This document shows positions 25,632 through 32,843 of a DNA stretch of 36,811 nucleotides, piece by piece. The notes under the pieces are model-generated. The model ran no database searches. It was given only the letters and a program-made list of their open reading frames with translations, and had not been told where the DNA came from. Source of the DNA: Betaproteobacteria bacterium (GTDB lineage: Bacteria; Pseudomonadota; Gammaproteobacteria; Burkholderiales; SG8-41); assembly GCA_947476215.1 (NCBI GenBank), contig CANJQI010000037.1, positions 1 to 36,811 of the forward strand, written 5' to 3'. The position numbers and the translations under genes are program-made. How positions within the stretch are numbered: position 1 is the first letter of the stretch; every line of letters starts with the position of its first letter.

Positions 25632-25803
25632 GTGACATAAAATTCCGCGGACGCGAACGCCCGGATCGGTACGGAAGTAAAATACCGTCTGGACATCAAG
25701 CATGATCGCGCCGCGCTATTTGTTTGCGCCGGTGCGTTAGCCTGGCCGGAGTGCGGGCATGATATCCTGATCATTCAACATCATATTTTTGGAGGGAGAC
25801 ATT

Positions 25804-26556
25804 ATGGCTTTCAGTTATGGGGGTATGCAGGCGGAGACGGTTTCCATTGCTGGATACAACGGCGAGTCCATTTCGGCGTATACCGCGCGGCCCACGGGCT
25901 CAGGCTCTTTCCCGGGGGTTGTACTGGTACACCATGCACCCGGCTGGGACGAGTGGTACATCGAAGCAACGCGGCGTTTTGCACATCACGGCTATATCGC
26001 GATTTCGCACAACCTTTATCACCGTGCGGGTGACGGCAAGCCCGACGACGTGGCGGCCAAGGTGCGCGCGACCGGCGGCATTCCCGACGACAAGGTGATC
26101 GGCGACACCGAGGGTGCGGTCAAGTGGCTGCGTTCGCAGAAAAACCATAACGGCAAGGTTGGCGTTATCGGCTCGTGCTCGGGCGGCCGGCATACGTTTT
26201 TGTATGCGTGCCACACAAAATCCATAGATTGCGCCATCGAAATGTGGGGCGGCGGCGTGGTGATGACCAAGGAAGAGCTGACGCCCAATCAGCCGCGCGC
26301 GCCGATAGAGTTCACCAAGGATCTGGCATGCCCGCTGCTGGGACTGTTCGGCAAGGAAGACCGCAGACCCACGCCCGATCACGTTGCGCAGCACGAAGCA
26401 GAACTCAAGAAGCACGGCAAAGACTATGAGTTCCACATGTATGACGGCGCCGGACACGGATTCTTTTACTATGACCGGCCGATGTATCGTCTTGAACAGG
26501 CAATGGACGGCTGGAAGAAAGTATTCGCTTTCTTCGAGAAGCATCTGAAGAAATAG
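25804..26556 (+). CDS. Dienelactone hydrolase family protein
   Basis: This is a 250-residue alpha/beta hydrolase. The nucleophile is Cys125 in VIGSCSGGRH, the acid Asp186 in FGKEDRRPTP and the base His218 in GAGHGFFYYDRP, the Cys-Asp-His triad of dienelactone hydrolases. Classic members open dienelactones in chloroaromatic breakdown; wider relatives cleave other lactones or esters. The ATG at 25804 with GGAGGGAG upstream is preferred over the TTG at 25789. It starts 172 bases after the UGSC gene on the same strand, and the DUF6295 gene follows after six bases. The 25632-25803 gap shows no gene. Confidence 0.92.
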   Translation: MAFSYGGMQAETVSIAGYNGESISAYTARPTGSGSFPGVVLVHHAPGWDEWYIEATRRFAHHGYIAISHNLYHRAGDGKPDDVAAKVRATGGIPDDKVIGDTEGAVKWLRSQKNHNGKVGVIGSCSGGRHTFLYACHTKSIDCAIEMWGGGVVMTKEELTPNQPRAPIEFTKDLACPLLGLFGKEDRRPTPDHVAQHEAELKKHGKDYEFHMYDGAGHGFFYYDRPMYRLEQAMDGWKKVFAFFEKHLKK

Positions 26557-26562
26557 CACGGC

Positions 26563-26841
26563 ATGTGCACGTCCATAGTCGAGATCGTCGTGGCAAGCGG
26601 CGCTGGCAAGGGCGAGACGGGGTGGTTCGATCTTACGAATTCGGTCGTGTCTTACGACCACCCTCACCATGCCCTGCTTGATGAGGCCATCACCATCGAT
26701 TTTGTAAATTCATCGATGGGACCGGACGCGCGCGTCGCGGTGGAAATCACGCTGGAATCGGCGAAGGCGCTTTCCGCGGCTCTGTTAAGAGCGATCGCCG
26801 CCGCTGACATCGAAGAAAGTCATCGGCTCAGGGGAACGTAA
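26563..26841 (+). CDS. DUF6295 family small protein
   Basis: This 92-residue protein starts MCTSIVEIVVASGAGKGETGWFDL and contains YDHPHHALLDEAITIDFVNSSMGPDARVAVEITLESAKALSAAL, which I associate with the DUF6295 family. Its function is unknown. The N-terminal cysteine right after Met and the His-rich YDHPHHA segment are conserved-looking and could bind a metal or a ligand. It sits six bases after the dienelactone hydrolase gene, so they are co-transcribed. It ends at a hairpin shared with the convergent Bug gene. Confidence 0.8.
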   Translation: MCTSIVEIVVASGAGKGETGWFDLTNSVVSYDHPHHALLDEAITIDFVNSSMGPDARVAVEITLESAKALSAALLRAIAAADIEESHRLRGT

Positions 26842-26865
26842 CCGATCCGCTGACTTGCATGCGTA

Positions 26866-26903
26866 CGAGTAGCAGGCCCTCGGGTTCGGGCCTCCACTAC
26901 TCG
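26866..26903. terminator. Hairpin between convergent DUF6295 and Bug genes
   Basis: An outer 7-bp stem CGAGTAG/CTACTCG and an inner 6-bp stem AGGCCC/GGGCCT enclose an 8-base loop, with a small internal bulge (C versus CCA). It lies between two convergent genes and overlaps the stop codon of Bug receptor 3. No T-run is present, so efficiency as an intrinsic terminator is uncertain. Confidence 0.55.
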
Positions 26904-27859
26904 GCGCGTATGCCCAGTTCCTTGATCAGCTTGCCCCACTTGCTGACATCTGCTTTGACCGTGGATGCCAATTGCTCCGGCGAACTTCCTATCGCCTCTA
27001 CGCCGCCCGCGATCAGCCGGTCTTTCGAATCGGGTGATTTGAGGATCTGGATGATCTCCTGATTCAGTCGATTGATGATCGTGGCCGGCGTTTTCGCCGG
27101 CACGAACATCGCATAGATCGTGGTTGATTCATATCCCTGCAGCCCGGATGCCGCGACCGTCGGCAATCCCGGTGCCAGCGCGGATGGCTGCGCGCTGGTA
27201 ACCGCCAGACCGCGCAATTTTCCCGATCGAACGTGCGGCATTGCACCGCCCGCGGACGGGAACATGAGATGTACTTCCGCGGCGATCAATGCAATCAGAG
27301 CCGGGCCGGTACCTCGATATGGAACATGCACGATATTGATGCCCGCCATGGTCTTGAACAATTCCGCGGCGAGATGATTTGAGGAACCGACTGAAGACGA
27401 CGCGAAGTTGAGTGATCCGGGCTTCGCCTTGGCCAGTCCTATCAGTTCGCTGACCGATTTCGGAGCGAGTGACGGATGCACGGCGACAATGCTGGGCGTG
27501 ATGGCGATGAGGATGACAGGAGAAAAATCCCTGGCCGGATCGTACGGCATCTTGTCACGCATGAACGGCCCGAGCCAGAAGTTGCTGGCGGTCACAAACA
27601 ACGTGTATCCATCGGGCGGTGATTTTGCCACGATGTCCCCGGGGATGACCCCGCTGGTGCGATTTTCGACGATCACCGGATGTCCAAATTTAGTGGTCAG
27701 TCCCTGCGCAGTCAGGCGTGAGACAAAATCGCTGCCGCCGGCAGCCTCGGCGGTAACAATACGTACCGGTTTGGCCGGATAGTTCTGCGCATAGGCGCCA
27801 TTCATCAAAACGGCCAGGATGGCCAGCGGCAGTCCGGCTGCGTATGGGTGCGACGACAT
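26897..27859 (-). CDS. Bug/TctC family receptor 3
   Basis: This is a periplasmic binding protein of about 320 residues. The signal peptide ends near NGAYAQ. Blocks are YPAKPVRIVTAEAAGGSDFVSR, GHPVIVENRTSG, KSPPDGYTLFVTA, YDPARDFSPVI, KAKPGSLNFASSSVGSSNHLAAELF, HVRSGKLRGLAVTSAQPS and WGKLIKELGI. It is close to receptor 2 in the variable loop (VTAEA). The start at 27859 is chosen because GGAG lies six bases before it; the track's 27877 has no such site. It lies 29 bases downstream of a DUF1993 gene on the same strand. No membrane transporter subunits are nearby. Confidence 0.92.
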   Translation of the reverse strand: MSSHPYAAGLPLAILAVLMNGAYAQNYPAKPVRIVTAEAAGGSDFVSRLTAQGLTTKFGHPVIVENRTSGVIPGDIVAKSPPDGYTLFVTASNFWLGPFMRDKMPYDPARDFSPVILIAITPSIVAVHPSLAPKSVSELIGLAKAKPGSLNFASSSVGSSNHLAAELFKTMAGINIVHVPYRGTGPALIALIAAEVHLMFPSAGGAMPHVRSGKLRGLAVTSAQPSALAPGLPTVAASGLQGYESTTIYAMFVPAKTPATIINRLNQEIIQILKSPDSKDRLIAGGVEAIGSSPEQLASTVKADVSKWGKLIKELGIRAE

Positions 27860-27888
27860 GGTTGCTCCGAGTGTCATGTTTACGAGAA

Positions 27889-28398
27889 TCAGATTTTCCC
27901 AAGAAAATCGTTCTTGCCGATATCCACACCATCGCGACGCAGAATATTGTATGCGGTGGTAACGTGGAAATAAAAATTGGGATATACAAATCCCAGCAGG
28001 TATTGCATGCCCGTGAACTTCAATTCATGCCCACCGATCTTGAATTCGATGTTCTTGTCTTCCGTGCCGTCGATCTGTGCGGGTTTGAACGTTTCCATGA
28101 AGCTGATAGTTTTTGCAATTCGCGCTTTCAGATCGCTGAACGTTTGCTCAACGTCTTCATGCCGGGGGATATCGACGCCGGCCAACCGTGCCATCGCACC
28201 TTTTGCTGAATCGCAGGCGATTTGCACTTGCCGCGCCAAGGTGAACATGTCGGGGTACAAGCGATCCATCGTGTAGACGGTGGACTCCACCTTGCGCGAG
28301 TCCGCATGGCACTGCGCTTTGTCCAGTATGGCGGAGAGATTTCCCAGAATTCGGGTGAAGTAAGGCGCACTTGCCTGATACATGGAAATTGCGGTCAT
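27889..28398 (-). CDS. DUF1993 family protein
   Basis: With the ATG at 28398 the product has 169 residues, the normal size. It begins MTAISMYQASAPYFTRILGNLSAILDKA and includes DMFTLARQVQIACDSAKGAMARLAGVDIP, FKPAQIDGTEDK and FVYPNFYFHVTTAYNILRRDGVDIGKNDFLG, all typical of DUF1993. The family is an all-helical DinB-like bundle; the function is not established, and DinB-type relatives are thiol S-transferases. The track's extension to 28491 is not supported. Bug receptor 3 follows on the same strand. Confidence 0.92.
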   Translation of the reverse strand: MTAISMYQASAPYFTRILGNLSAILDKAQCHADSRKVESTVYTMDRLYPDMFTLARQVQIACDSAKGAMARLAGVDIPRHEDVEQTFSDLKARIAKTISFMETFKPAQIDGTEDKNIEFKIGGHELKFTGMQYLLGFVYPNFYFHVTTAYNILRRDGVDIGKNDFLGKI

Positions 28399-28617
28399 GG
28401 TGATGTCTTTCTCGGGGAAAAGCCGGCCAGGCCGGAGTGAAATGAATGTAGCGCATCCTTGAGGTTGCGCAGCGTTGCGCTCGCAGGTCATGCCGGAGCG
28501 TAAAGCTGGTACTTTACCTCATGGGGGACCATATTTCGCGCCTTTCGACAGATTCAGGAATTAAATGTTAATGTTGGAACCGTTGTTGCATGACTGTCCG
28601 AGGAGAGAGCCTAAAAC

Positions 28618-29598
28618 ATGAATCGCCACACTGAAATATTTGTTACGTTCGCTGTTATTCTTGTGGAGCTGTGTCTTGTTAGCAGCGTTTCAATTGCGCA
28701 ATCCTATCCCGTCAAGACCGTGCGCGTTATCGTGCCATTCCCCGTAAACTCAGGCGCCGATGTCGTCTTCAGGACATATACACCCAAGCTGGCGGAAGTC
28801 ACAGGTCAGCCGTTTGTCATTGAAAACCGCGCCGGCGCGGCGGGCAACATCGGCGCCGAGGTCGTTGCAAGGGCGCTCCCGGACGGCTATACGTTGCTGG
28901 TTGCGCCGGCTTCTCTCGCGAGCAGCCAGGCCATGATCAAAAATTTGCCTTTCGATTTGTCGCGGGACTTCGAGCCGATGGCGTTTCTGGCGTCTCTGCC
29001 TTTCATGCTGGTGGTCCATCCCGGGTTGCAGGCAAACTCCGTTAAGGAATTGATTGCACTGGCGAGAACCAGGCCGGGCGAAATCAATTATGGTTCCAGC
29101 GGCACAGGCGGCGCGAGCCATCTGTCGGGTGAACTTTTCAAGAGCATGGCCGGTATCAACGTCACACACGTGCCTTACAAGGGCGGGATTGCAGCCATGC
29201 CCGATCTAATCGGCGGCCGGATTTCGATGATGATCACCGGGATTGCGGATGTATTGCCCCACGTCAGAGCGGGCCAGCTGCGCGCCCTCGGCGTGGCCAG
29301 CGTAAAGCGCAGTCAGGTGGCGCCGGACCTGCCTACCATCGCCGAATCCGGACTTGCCGGCTACGAAGCGGGCTCATGGTTTGCGCTGCTCGCGCCGTCC
29401 AATACGCCCCGGACCATTATCTCGCAGATACATGGCGTGGTGACGAAGTTAGGCCAGATTACCGATGTGCGTGACGCGTTGCGCAATCAGGGCGCCGAGC
29501 CGCAGGCTTACACGCCCGACCAGTTGGCAGTCTTCATCAGGAACGAGATATCCAAGTGGGGAGCTTTAGTGGCTGCGACTGGGATACGCGCAGAATAG
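28618..29598 (+). CDS. Bug/TctC family receptor 4 (classic subgroup)
   Basis: This is a 326-residue periplasmic receptor with a signal peptide ending SVSIAQ. Blocks are YPVKTVRVIVPFPVNSGADVV, GQPFVIENRAGAAGNIGAEVVARALPDGYTLLV, KNLPFDLSRDFEPM, RTRPGEINYGSSGTGGASHLSGELF, VTHVPYKGG and HVRAGQLRALGVAS. The VPFP...GAD loop and the AAGNIGAE segment are those of typical Bug proteins, unlike the GGGNDF type of its neighbours. GAGGAGAGAG precedes the ATG. The 219-bp gap upstream holds no gene but presumably its promoter. Confidence 0.94.
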   Translation: MNRHTEIFVTFAVILVELCLVSSVSIAQSYPVKTVRVIVPFPVNSGADVVFRTYTPKLAEVTGQPFVIENRAGAAGNIGAEVVARALPDGYTLLVAPASLASSQAMIKNLPFDLSRDFEPMAFLASLPFMLVVHPGLQANSVKELIALARTRPGEINYGSSGTGGASHLSGELFKSMAGINVTHVPYKGGIAAMPDLIGGRISMMITGIADVLPHVRAGQLRALGVASVKRSQVAPDLPTIAESGLAGYEAGSWFALLAPSNTPRTIISQIHGVVTKLGQITDVRDALRNQGAEPQAYTPDQLAVFIRNEISKWGALVAATGIRAE

Positions 29599-29642
29599 TC
29601 TGAACGCGCTCGTCAATTTCTGACGAATTCAATTCGTTCAGT

Positions 29643-29867
29643 ATGAAGGGAAGTTTAACTGACAGGACGCGGCGGCGTTGCACAACCCAAACTGTGCTTG
29701 TCGCATGTGCGTTGTCGTTGTTCTTGACCTTGCTCGTCTGGCAGTATGTGGTAACGCCGGGCGATATCGTGGTACGTACCGTCACGTATGCGCCCGGACT
29801 CGCCGCCGACATTCTTTCTGGTCCAGGCGGCGCGCCTTCGATGCGCCGTCCCGCTGCAATTCAATAG
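29643..29867 (+). CDS. Possible small single-pass membrane protein
   Basis: The 74-residue frame begins MKGSLTDRTRRRC and has one clear hydrophobic segment (TVLVACALSLFLTLLVW, ~17-33) after a basic stretch, so positive-inside topology fits. The C-terminal half would be periplasmic. I recognise no family. It is the only plausible coding frame in the 358-bp gap between receptor 4 and the next operon, but there is no strong ribosome binding site, so it may be spurious. Confidence 0.3.
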   Translation: MKGSLTDRTRRRCTTQTVLVACALSLFLTLLVWQYVVTPGDIVVRTVTYAPGLAADILSGPGGAPSMRRPAAIQ

Positions 29868-29956
29868 TTGATTTCTTGAGAAGACACTTTGGTCCAGCAT
29901 GAACATTCCAGCTCGGAACCATGGTCAGATTGGTGTTGAGGAAGGTACTACTGCGT

Positions 29957-30916
29957 CTATTCGCCGATAGGCAGGTCGGTGCCGATATTTTCCCGCAACG
30001 CGACCTCAAGCACGTGCTTGCCGGTGTACAAATCCTCAATGCACATCCCATGTGATTCAAACAGCGTGATCTGGTCAGGGGACGTACGACCTGCACGCCG
30101 GTCTAGCAGTATGTCGCCGAGGTCTGGAAGACTTTCCCACTGCAGCAAACCCGCCTCGAACGCCGGCAACAGATCGCCGGATTCGTTTTGCGCGACCTGA
30201 CGCGAATCGACCACCACTGCGCTGCTGCGTCTGATGGTTTCCAGATCTATCTCGCGACGGTCGATGGCATTGATGCCGGCGGCATTGACGTGCTGTCCCG
30301 GCGTCAGCAGTTTTCCGTCGAACACCGGGGTCTGCGCGCGTGTCATCACGTTGATGATGTGAGCGCCGGAAATGGCTTCGTGGGGCGAGACGACCGGATG
30401 GACGCTGACGTTGAGTCTGTGTGACATCTTGTCGCAGAATTTCGCCACCCGTTCGGGATTACGTCCAAAGGCTCTGACTTCGCGTATCTTGCGCACGGCG
30501 CACACGCCTTCAAGCTGGGTTGCGCCGTGGCGGCCCGTGCCAAAACATGCGACCACGCTTGCGTCTACGCGTGACAGTAACCTGGTGGCCAGACCCGTCG
30601 TGGCACCCGTGCGCATTCTGCCCATCCAGTCGCATTCGATCATCGCGATGAGGTTGCCGCGTTGCTGGTCGTAGAGTTGCACCAGCGCCGAGCTTGCAGT
30701 CGGCCGGTTGTACGTGGCCTTGAACCCGATGACATTGAGCGCAGGCGCGGCGCCCATCAGCATGCTGAAAGGGCCGGTGGGCTGCCGTAGACGGCGGCGC
30801 GGCACGTCGGTCGCGTTACCCTGCGCCCAGTCGCGGAATGCCTGTTCCATCAGGGCTATCGTTCCGGGCATGGTCAATATGCGCCGGACATCTTCCTCCT
30901 TGATGTAGCGAACCAT
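29957..30916 (-). CDS. Ornithine cyclodeaminase/mu-crystallin family protein
   Basis: With the ATG at 30916 the product has 319 residues. The start MVRYIKEEDVRRILTMPGTIALMEQAF, the substrate-side GFKATYNRP and the CDWMGRMRTGATTGLATRLLSR block are typical. The Rossmann segment is somewhat unusual: VVACFGTGRHGATQLEGV, where most members have GxGxQA. Relatives are NAD(P)-dependent ornithine cyclodeaminases, imine reductases or alanine dehydrogenases, so the substrate is open. The track's extension to 31414 runs through the isochorismatase gene in another frame. It is the last gene of the six-gene minus-strand operon, eight bases after its neighbour. Confidence 0.92.
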   Translation of the reverse strand: MVRYIKEEDVRRILTMPGTIALMEQAFRDWAQGNATDVPRRRLRQPTGPFSMLMGAAPALNVIGFKATYNRPTASSALVQLYDQQRGNLIAMIECDWMGRMRTGATTGLATRLLSRVDASVVACFGTGRHGATQLEGVCAVRKIREVRAFGRNPERVAKFCDKMSHRLNVSVHPVVSPHEAISGAHIINVMTRAQTPVFDGKLLTPGQHVNAAGINAIDRREIDLETIRRSSAVVVDSRQVAQNESGDLLPAFEAGLLQWESLPDLGDILLDRRAGRTSPDQITLFESHGMCIEDLYTGKHVLEVALRENIGTDLPIGE

Positions 30917-30924
30917 GGTAACTT

Positions 30925-31512
30925 TTACGCGGTCAAGGCTTTGATGACATCGACCGACTGCACGACATTGGCCTGGCGCGGGAAAATTTTGGTGCACAAG
31001 AAGTCGTGCACGGCCGCGTCGTAGTCGGCGCAGCAGTCTTCCACGATGACTAGCCGATAGTCGGCGTCGGCAGCGTAGCGCGTTGTCGACAGTACTACGC
31101 CGGCCGTGGCGAAGCCCAGCAGTATCAAGGTGTCGGTATTGCGCGCTTTGAGTATCATTTCGAGATCGGTGCCGAACATCGCATTGACGCGGTGTTTGCC
31201 GACCACAGGTTCGCCCTCGCCCGGCAGCATCTGCGGATGAATGATTTTCAGCGGATCGGCAATCGCGGGCCCACCGGTGCGCTTGCGTTCGCTGAATATC
31301 TTGTTGCGTTCGTTGACTTCGACATAACCCGGACGGAATACGGTCGCGGAGTAGCACACCAGGATGCCCGCATTGCGTGCGGCGGCGCGCAGTGCCAGCG
31401 TCTTGTCCACGCAATGGCGGCTCACGGAGTGTGCAAGGTTGCTCATCGGTTCGGCGTAGAAGTCCGCGATCAGCAGCGCGGTATGTTGTTTGTCCAGATT
31501 CATGTCGGTCAT
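30925..31512 (-). CDS. Isochorismatase-like hydrolase lacking the catalytic cysteine
   Basis: This 195-residue protein has the isochorismatase fold: TALLIADFYAEP with the acid Asp17, and VVGKHRVNAMFGTDLEMIL with the lysine Lys106. In the third element, where cysteine hydrolases read T-x-V-C-V-x-S-T, this protein reads TAGVVLSTTRYAADADY; by this alignment Val139 takes the place of the nucleophilic cysteine. It therefore cannot use the usual thiol mechanism. Isochorismatases proper (EntB type) also lack the cysteine, so a vinyl-ether or lyase-like activity is possible. It overlaps the cupin gene by ATGA. Confidence 0.88.
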   Translation of the reverse strand: MTDMNLDKQHTALLIADFYAEPMSNLAHSVSRHCVDKTLALRAAARNAGILVCYSATVFRPGYVEVNERNKIFSERKRTGGPAIADPLKIIHPQMLPGEGEPVVGKHRVNAMFGTDLEMILKARNTDTLILLGFATAGVVLSTTRYAADADYRLVIVEDCCADYDAAVHDFLCTKIFPRQANVVQSVDVIKALTA

Positions 31513-31910
31513 GATGGTTTTTTCCCGGGATACAGTTTTTCGGCGTCGTCCGATTTTTCCGACTTGTTGTAGTCTTCGTTCATGTCGCCGCTGCCGGCGG
31601 GACTCTTGACCGACAAGGTGACCGCTGGTCCATCCACGGAGCGGCTGCGGTGATAGACGTTGCGCGGTACGTGTATCAACTCGCCGGGCCCGACGATACG
31701 GTCTTCGTCGCCGAGTATGAAATGCACTTTGCCTTCCAGCACGAAAAGGAATTGCTCTTCATTCGGATGCATGTGCAGCGGGTTGCCTTCGCCTTCCGGG
31801 CGGGTAACGAGCGCTGCCTTCATAAACTCACCAGCAACTGACCTGGCGAGCAGTTTGGGATTTAGGGTGCCGGCGTTTTGTCCCATCGCGGCAAATTTGT
31901 AAAACGGCAT
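31509..31910 (-). CDS. Cupin domain-containing protein
   Basis: This is a small single-cupin protein of 133 residues. Motif 1 is PLHMHPNEEQFLFVLEGKVHFILG with the metal ligands His-x-His and Glu, and motif 2 is PGELIHVPRNVYHRSRS with the last His ligand. It could be a metal-dependent dioxygenase, isomerase or a sensor of the pathway. The C-terminal tail is charged and disordered (KSEKSDDAEKLYPGKK). It overlaps the downstream isochorismatase-like gene by four bases, so they are translationally coupled. Confidence 0.9.
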   Translation of the reverse strand: MPFYKFAAMGQNAGTLNPKLLARSVAGEFMKAALVTRPEGEGNPLHMHPNEEQFLFVLEGKVHFILGDEDRIVGPGELIHVPRNVYHRSRSVDGPAVTLSVKSPAGSGDMNEDYNKSEKSDDAEKLYPGKKPS

Positions 31911-31945
31911 AGGACGGCTTTCTCGCGGTTGCGGTAGTTACGCGG

Positions 31946-32830
31946 TTATTGCGGGTTTGTGCGCGCTGCGGTCCAGGTCTTTACGGCGCCACCCTTAACA
32001 CTGCCCTTGATGGTGTCGTTACTGACACGCGCCGCGTAGCTGGCGCTGCCGGCAGTGAACTGGATCTGACTTCCGTTGAGCCGGCCGTTCTTGATTGGTA
32101 GGCTCTGGCCATCGATTTCCAGTGTGCCATTTAGCGTCTGGAACGTCTGTTCCAAGGTCAAAGTGCCCTGGGGCAGTTGCCACTTGCCGGCGACCTTGGT
32201 CGGCACGATATACAGAAATGCGGTGCACCAGGTGATGCAATCACCGCCCAGCTTGTAGGTCTGATCGGCGCTCCAGCCCGGAATTTCAAAGGTATTTGAA
32301 ACGACGCGAGTCCCGGGTCTTAGATTCAGCAATCGCGGAGTCAGCTTGCGCAGATTGTCCGTGATCAGGAACAGTATCATGACGGTAGCCTTGGAAATAT
32401 CGGCCTCGAACATGTCCCCCTGAACGAATGTGGCTTTTGCGGCCACCCCGGCGGCCAGCGCGGTGCGCTTTGAAAACTCAACCAGCTCCGGGTTGTATTC
32501 GACCCCCAGTGCGTGCGCGCCGCGCCGCGCTGCGGCGATGACGTTACGGCCATCCCCCGAGCCGAGGTCGATCACAAAGTCGCGTGGCGTCACCTTGGCC
32601 ATGGTAAGCATCTTGCCAACCATGTCGTCGGGTGTCGGGATCCACATGACATCCTTGCCGGGCTGGCCTTGGCGCGGCTCGTAAGGCTTGTCCGCCGGCT
32701 GTTGCTCCGCCGCCCAGGCGAGGCCACACGAGACTAACCATGCGGCAACCACGGCGCTAGTAACGCACCGATACAGTCCCTGGCCGAAGCGGTGCGCCGT
32801 GCTGCGCAACAGCAGTGCGTAAAATCCCAT
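31946..32830 (-). CDS. Methyltransferase-like protein with an export signal
   Basis: This 294-residue protein has a class I SAM-binding motif (VIDLGSGDGRNVIAAARRG, residues ~86-104), followed by ALGVEYNPELVEFSK and FVQGDMFEADISKA. The N-terminus is a signal (residues ~20-40) with a cut at LAWA-AE, or alternatively a lipobox LVSC at residue 35. An exported SAM-dependent enzyme is odd because SAM is cytosolic. The C-terminal third (GTLTLEQTFQTLNGTLEIDG, NGRLNGSQIQFTAG) is beta-rich and resembles repeat domains of secreted proteins. It sits 13 bases after the TPP-enzyme gene. Confidence 0.85.
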   Translation of the reverse strand: MGFYALLLRSTAHRFGQGLYRCVTSAVVAAWLVSCGLAWAAEQQPADKPYEPRQGQPGKDVMWIPTPDDMVGKMLTMAKVTPRDFVIDLGSGDGRNVIAAARRGAHALGVEYNPELVEFSKRTALAAGVAAKATFVQGDMFEADISKATVMILFLITDNLRKLTPRLLNLRPGTRVVSNTFEIPGWSADQTYKLGGDCITWCTAFLYIVPTKVAGKWQLPQGTLTLEQTFQTLNGTLEIDGQSLPIKNGRLNGSQIQFTAGSASYAARVSNDTIKGSVKGGAVKTWTAARTNPQ

Positions 32831-32843
32831 CGCGTGCCTGCGC

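Noticed and set aside
30917-31414. N-terminal extension of the ornithine-cyclodeaminase-like ORF
   Set aside because: The extension lies in the isochorismatase-like gene in another frame and is Arg-rich nonsense; MVRYIKEED at 30916 is the family start.
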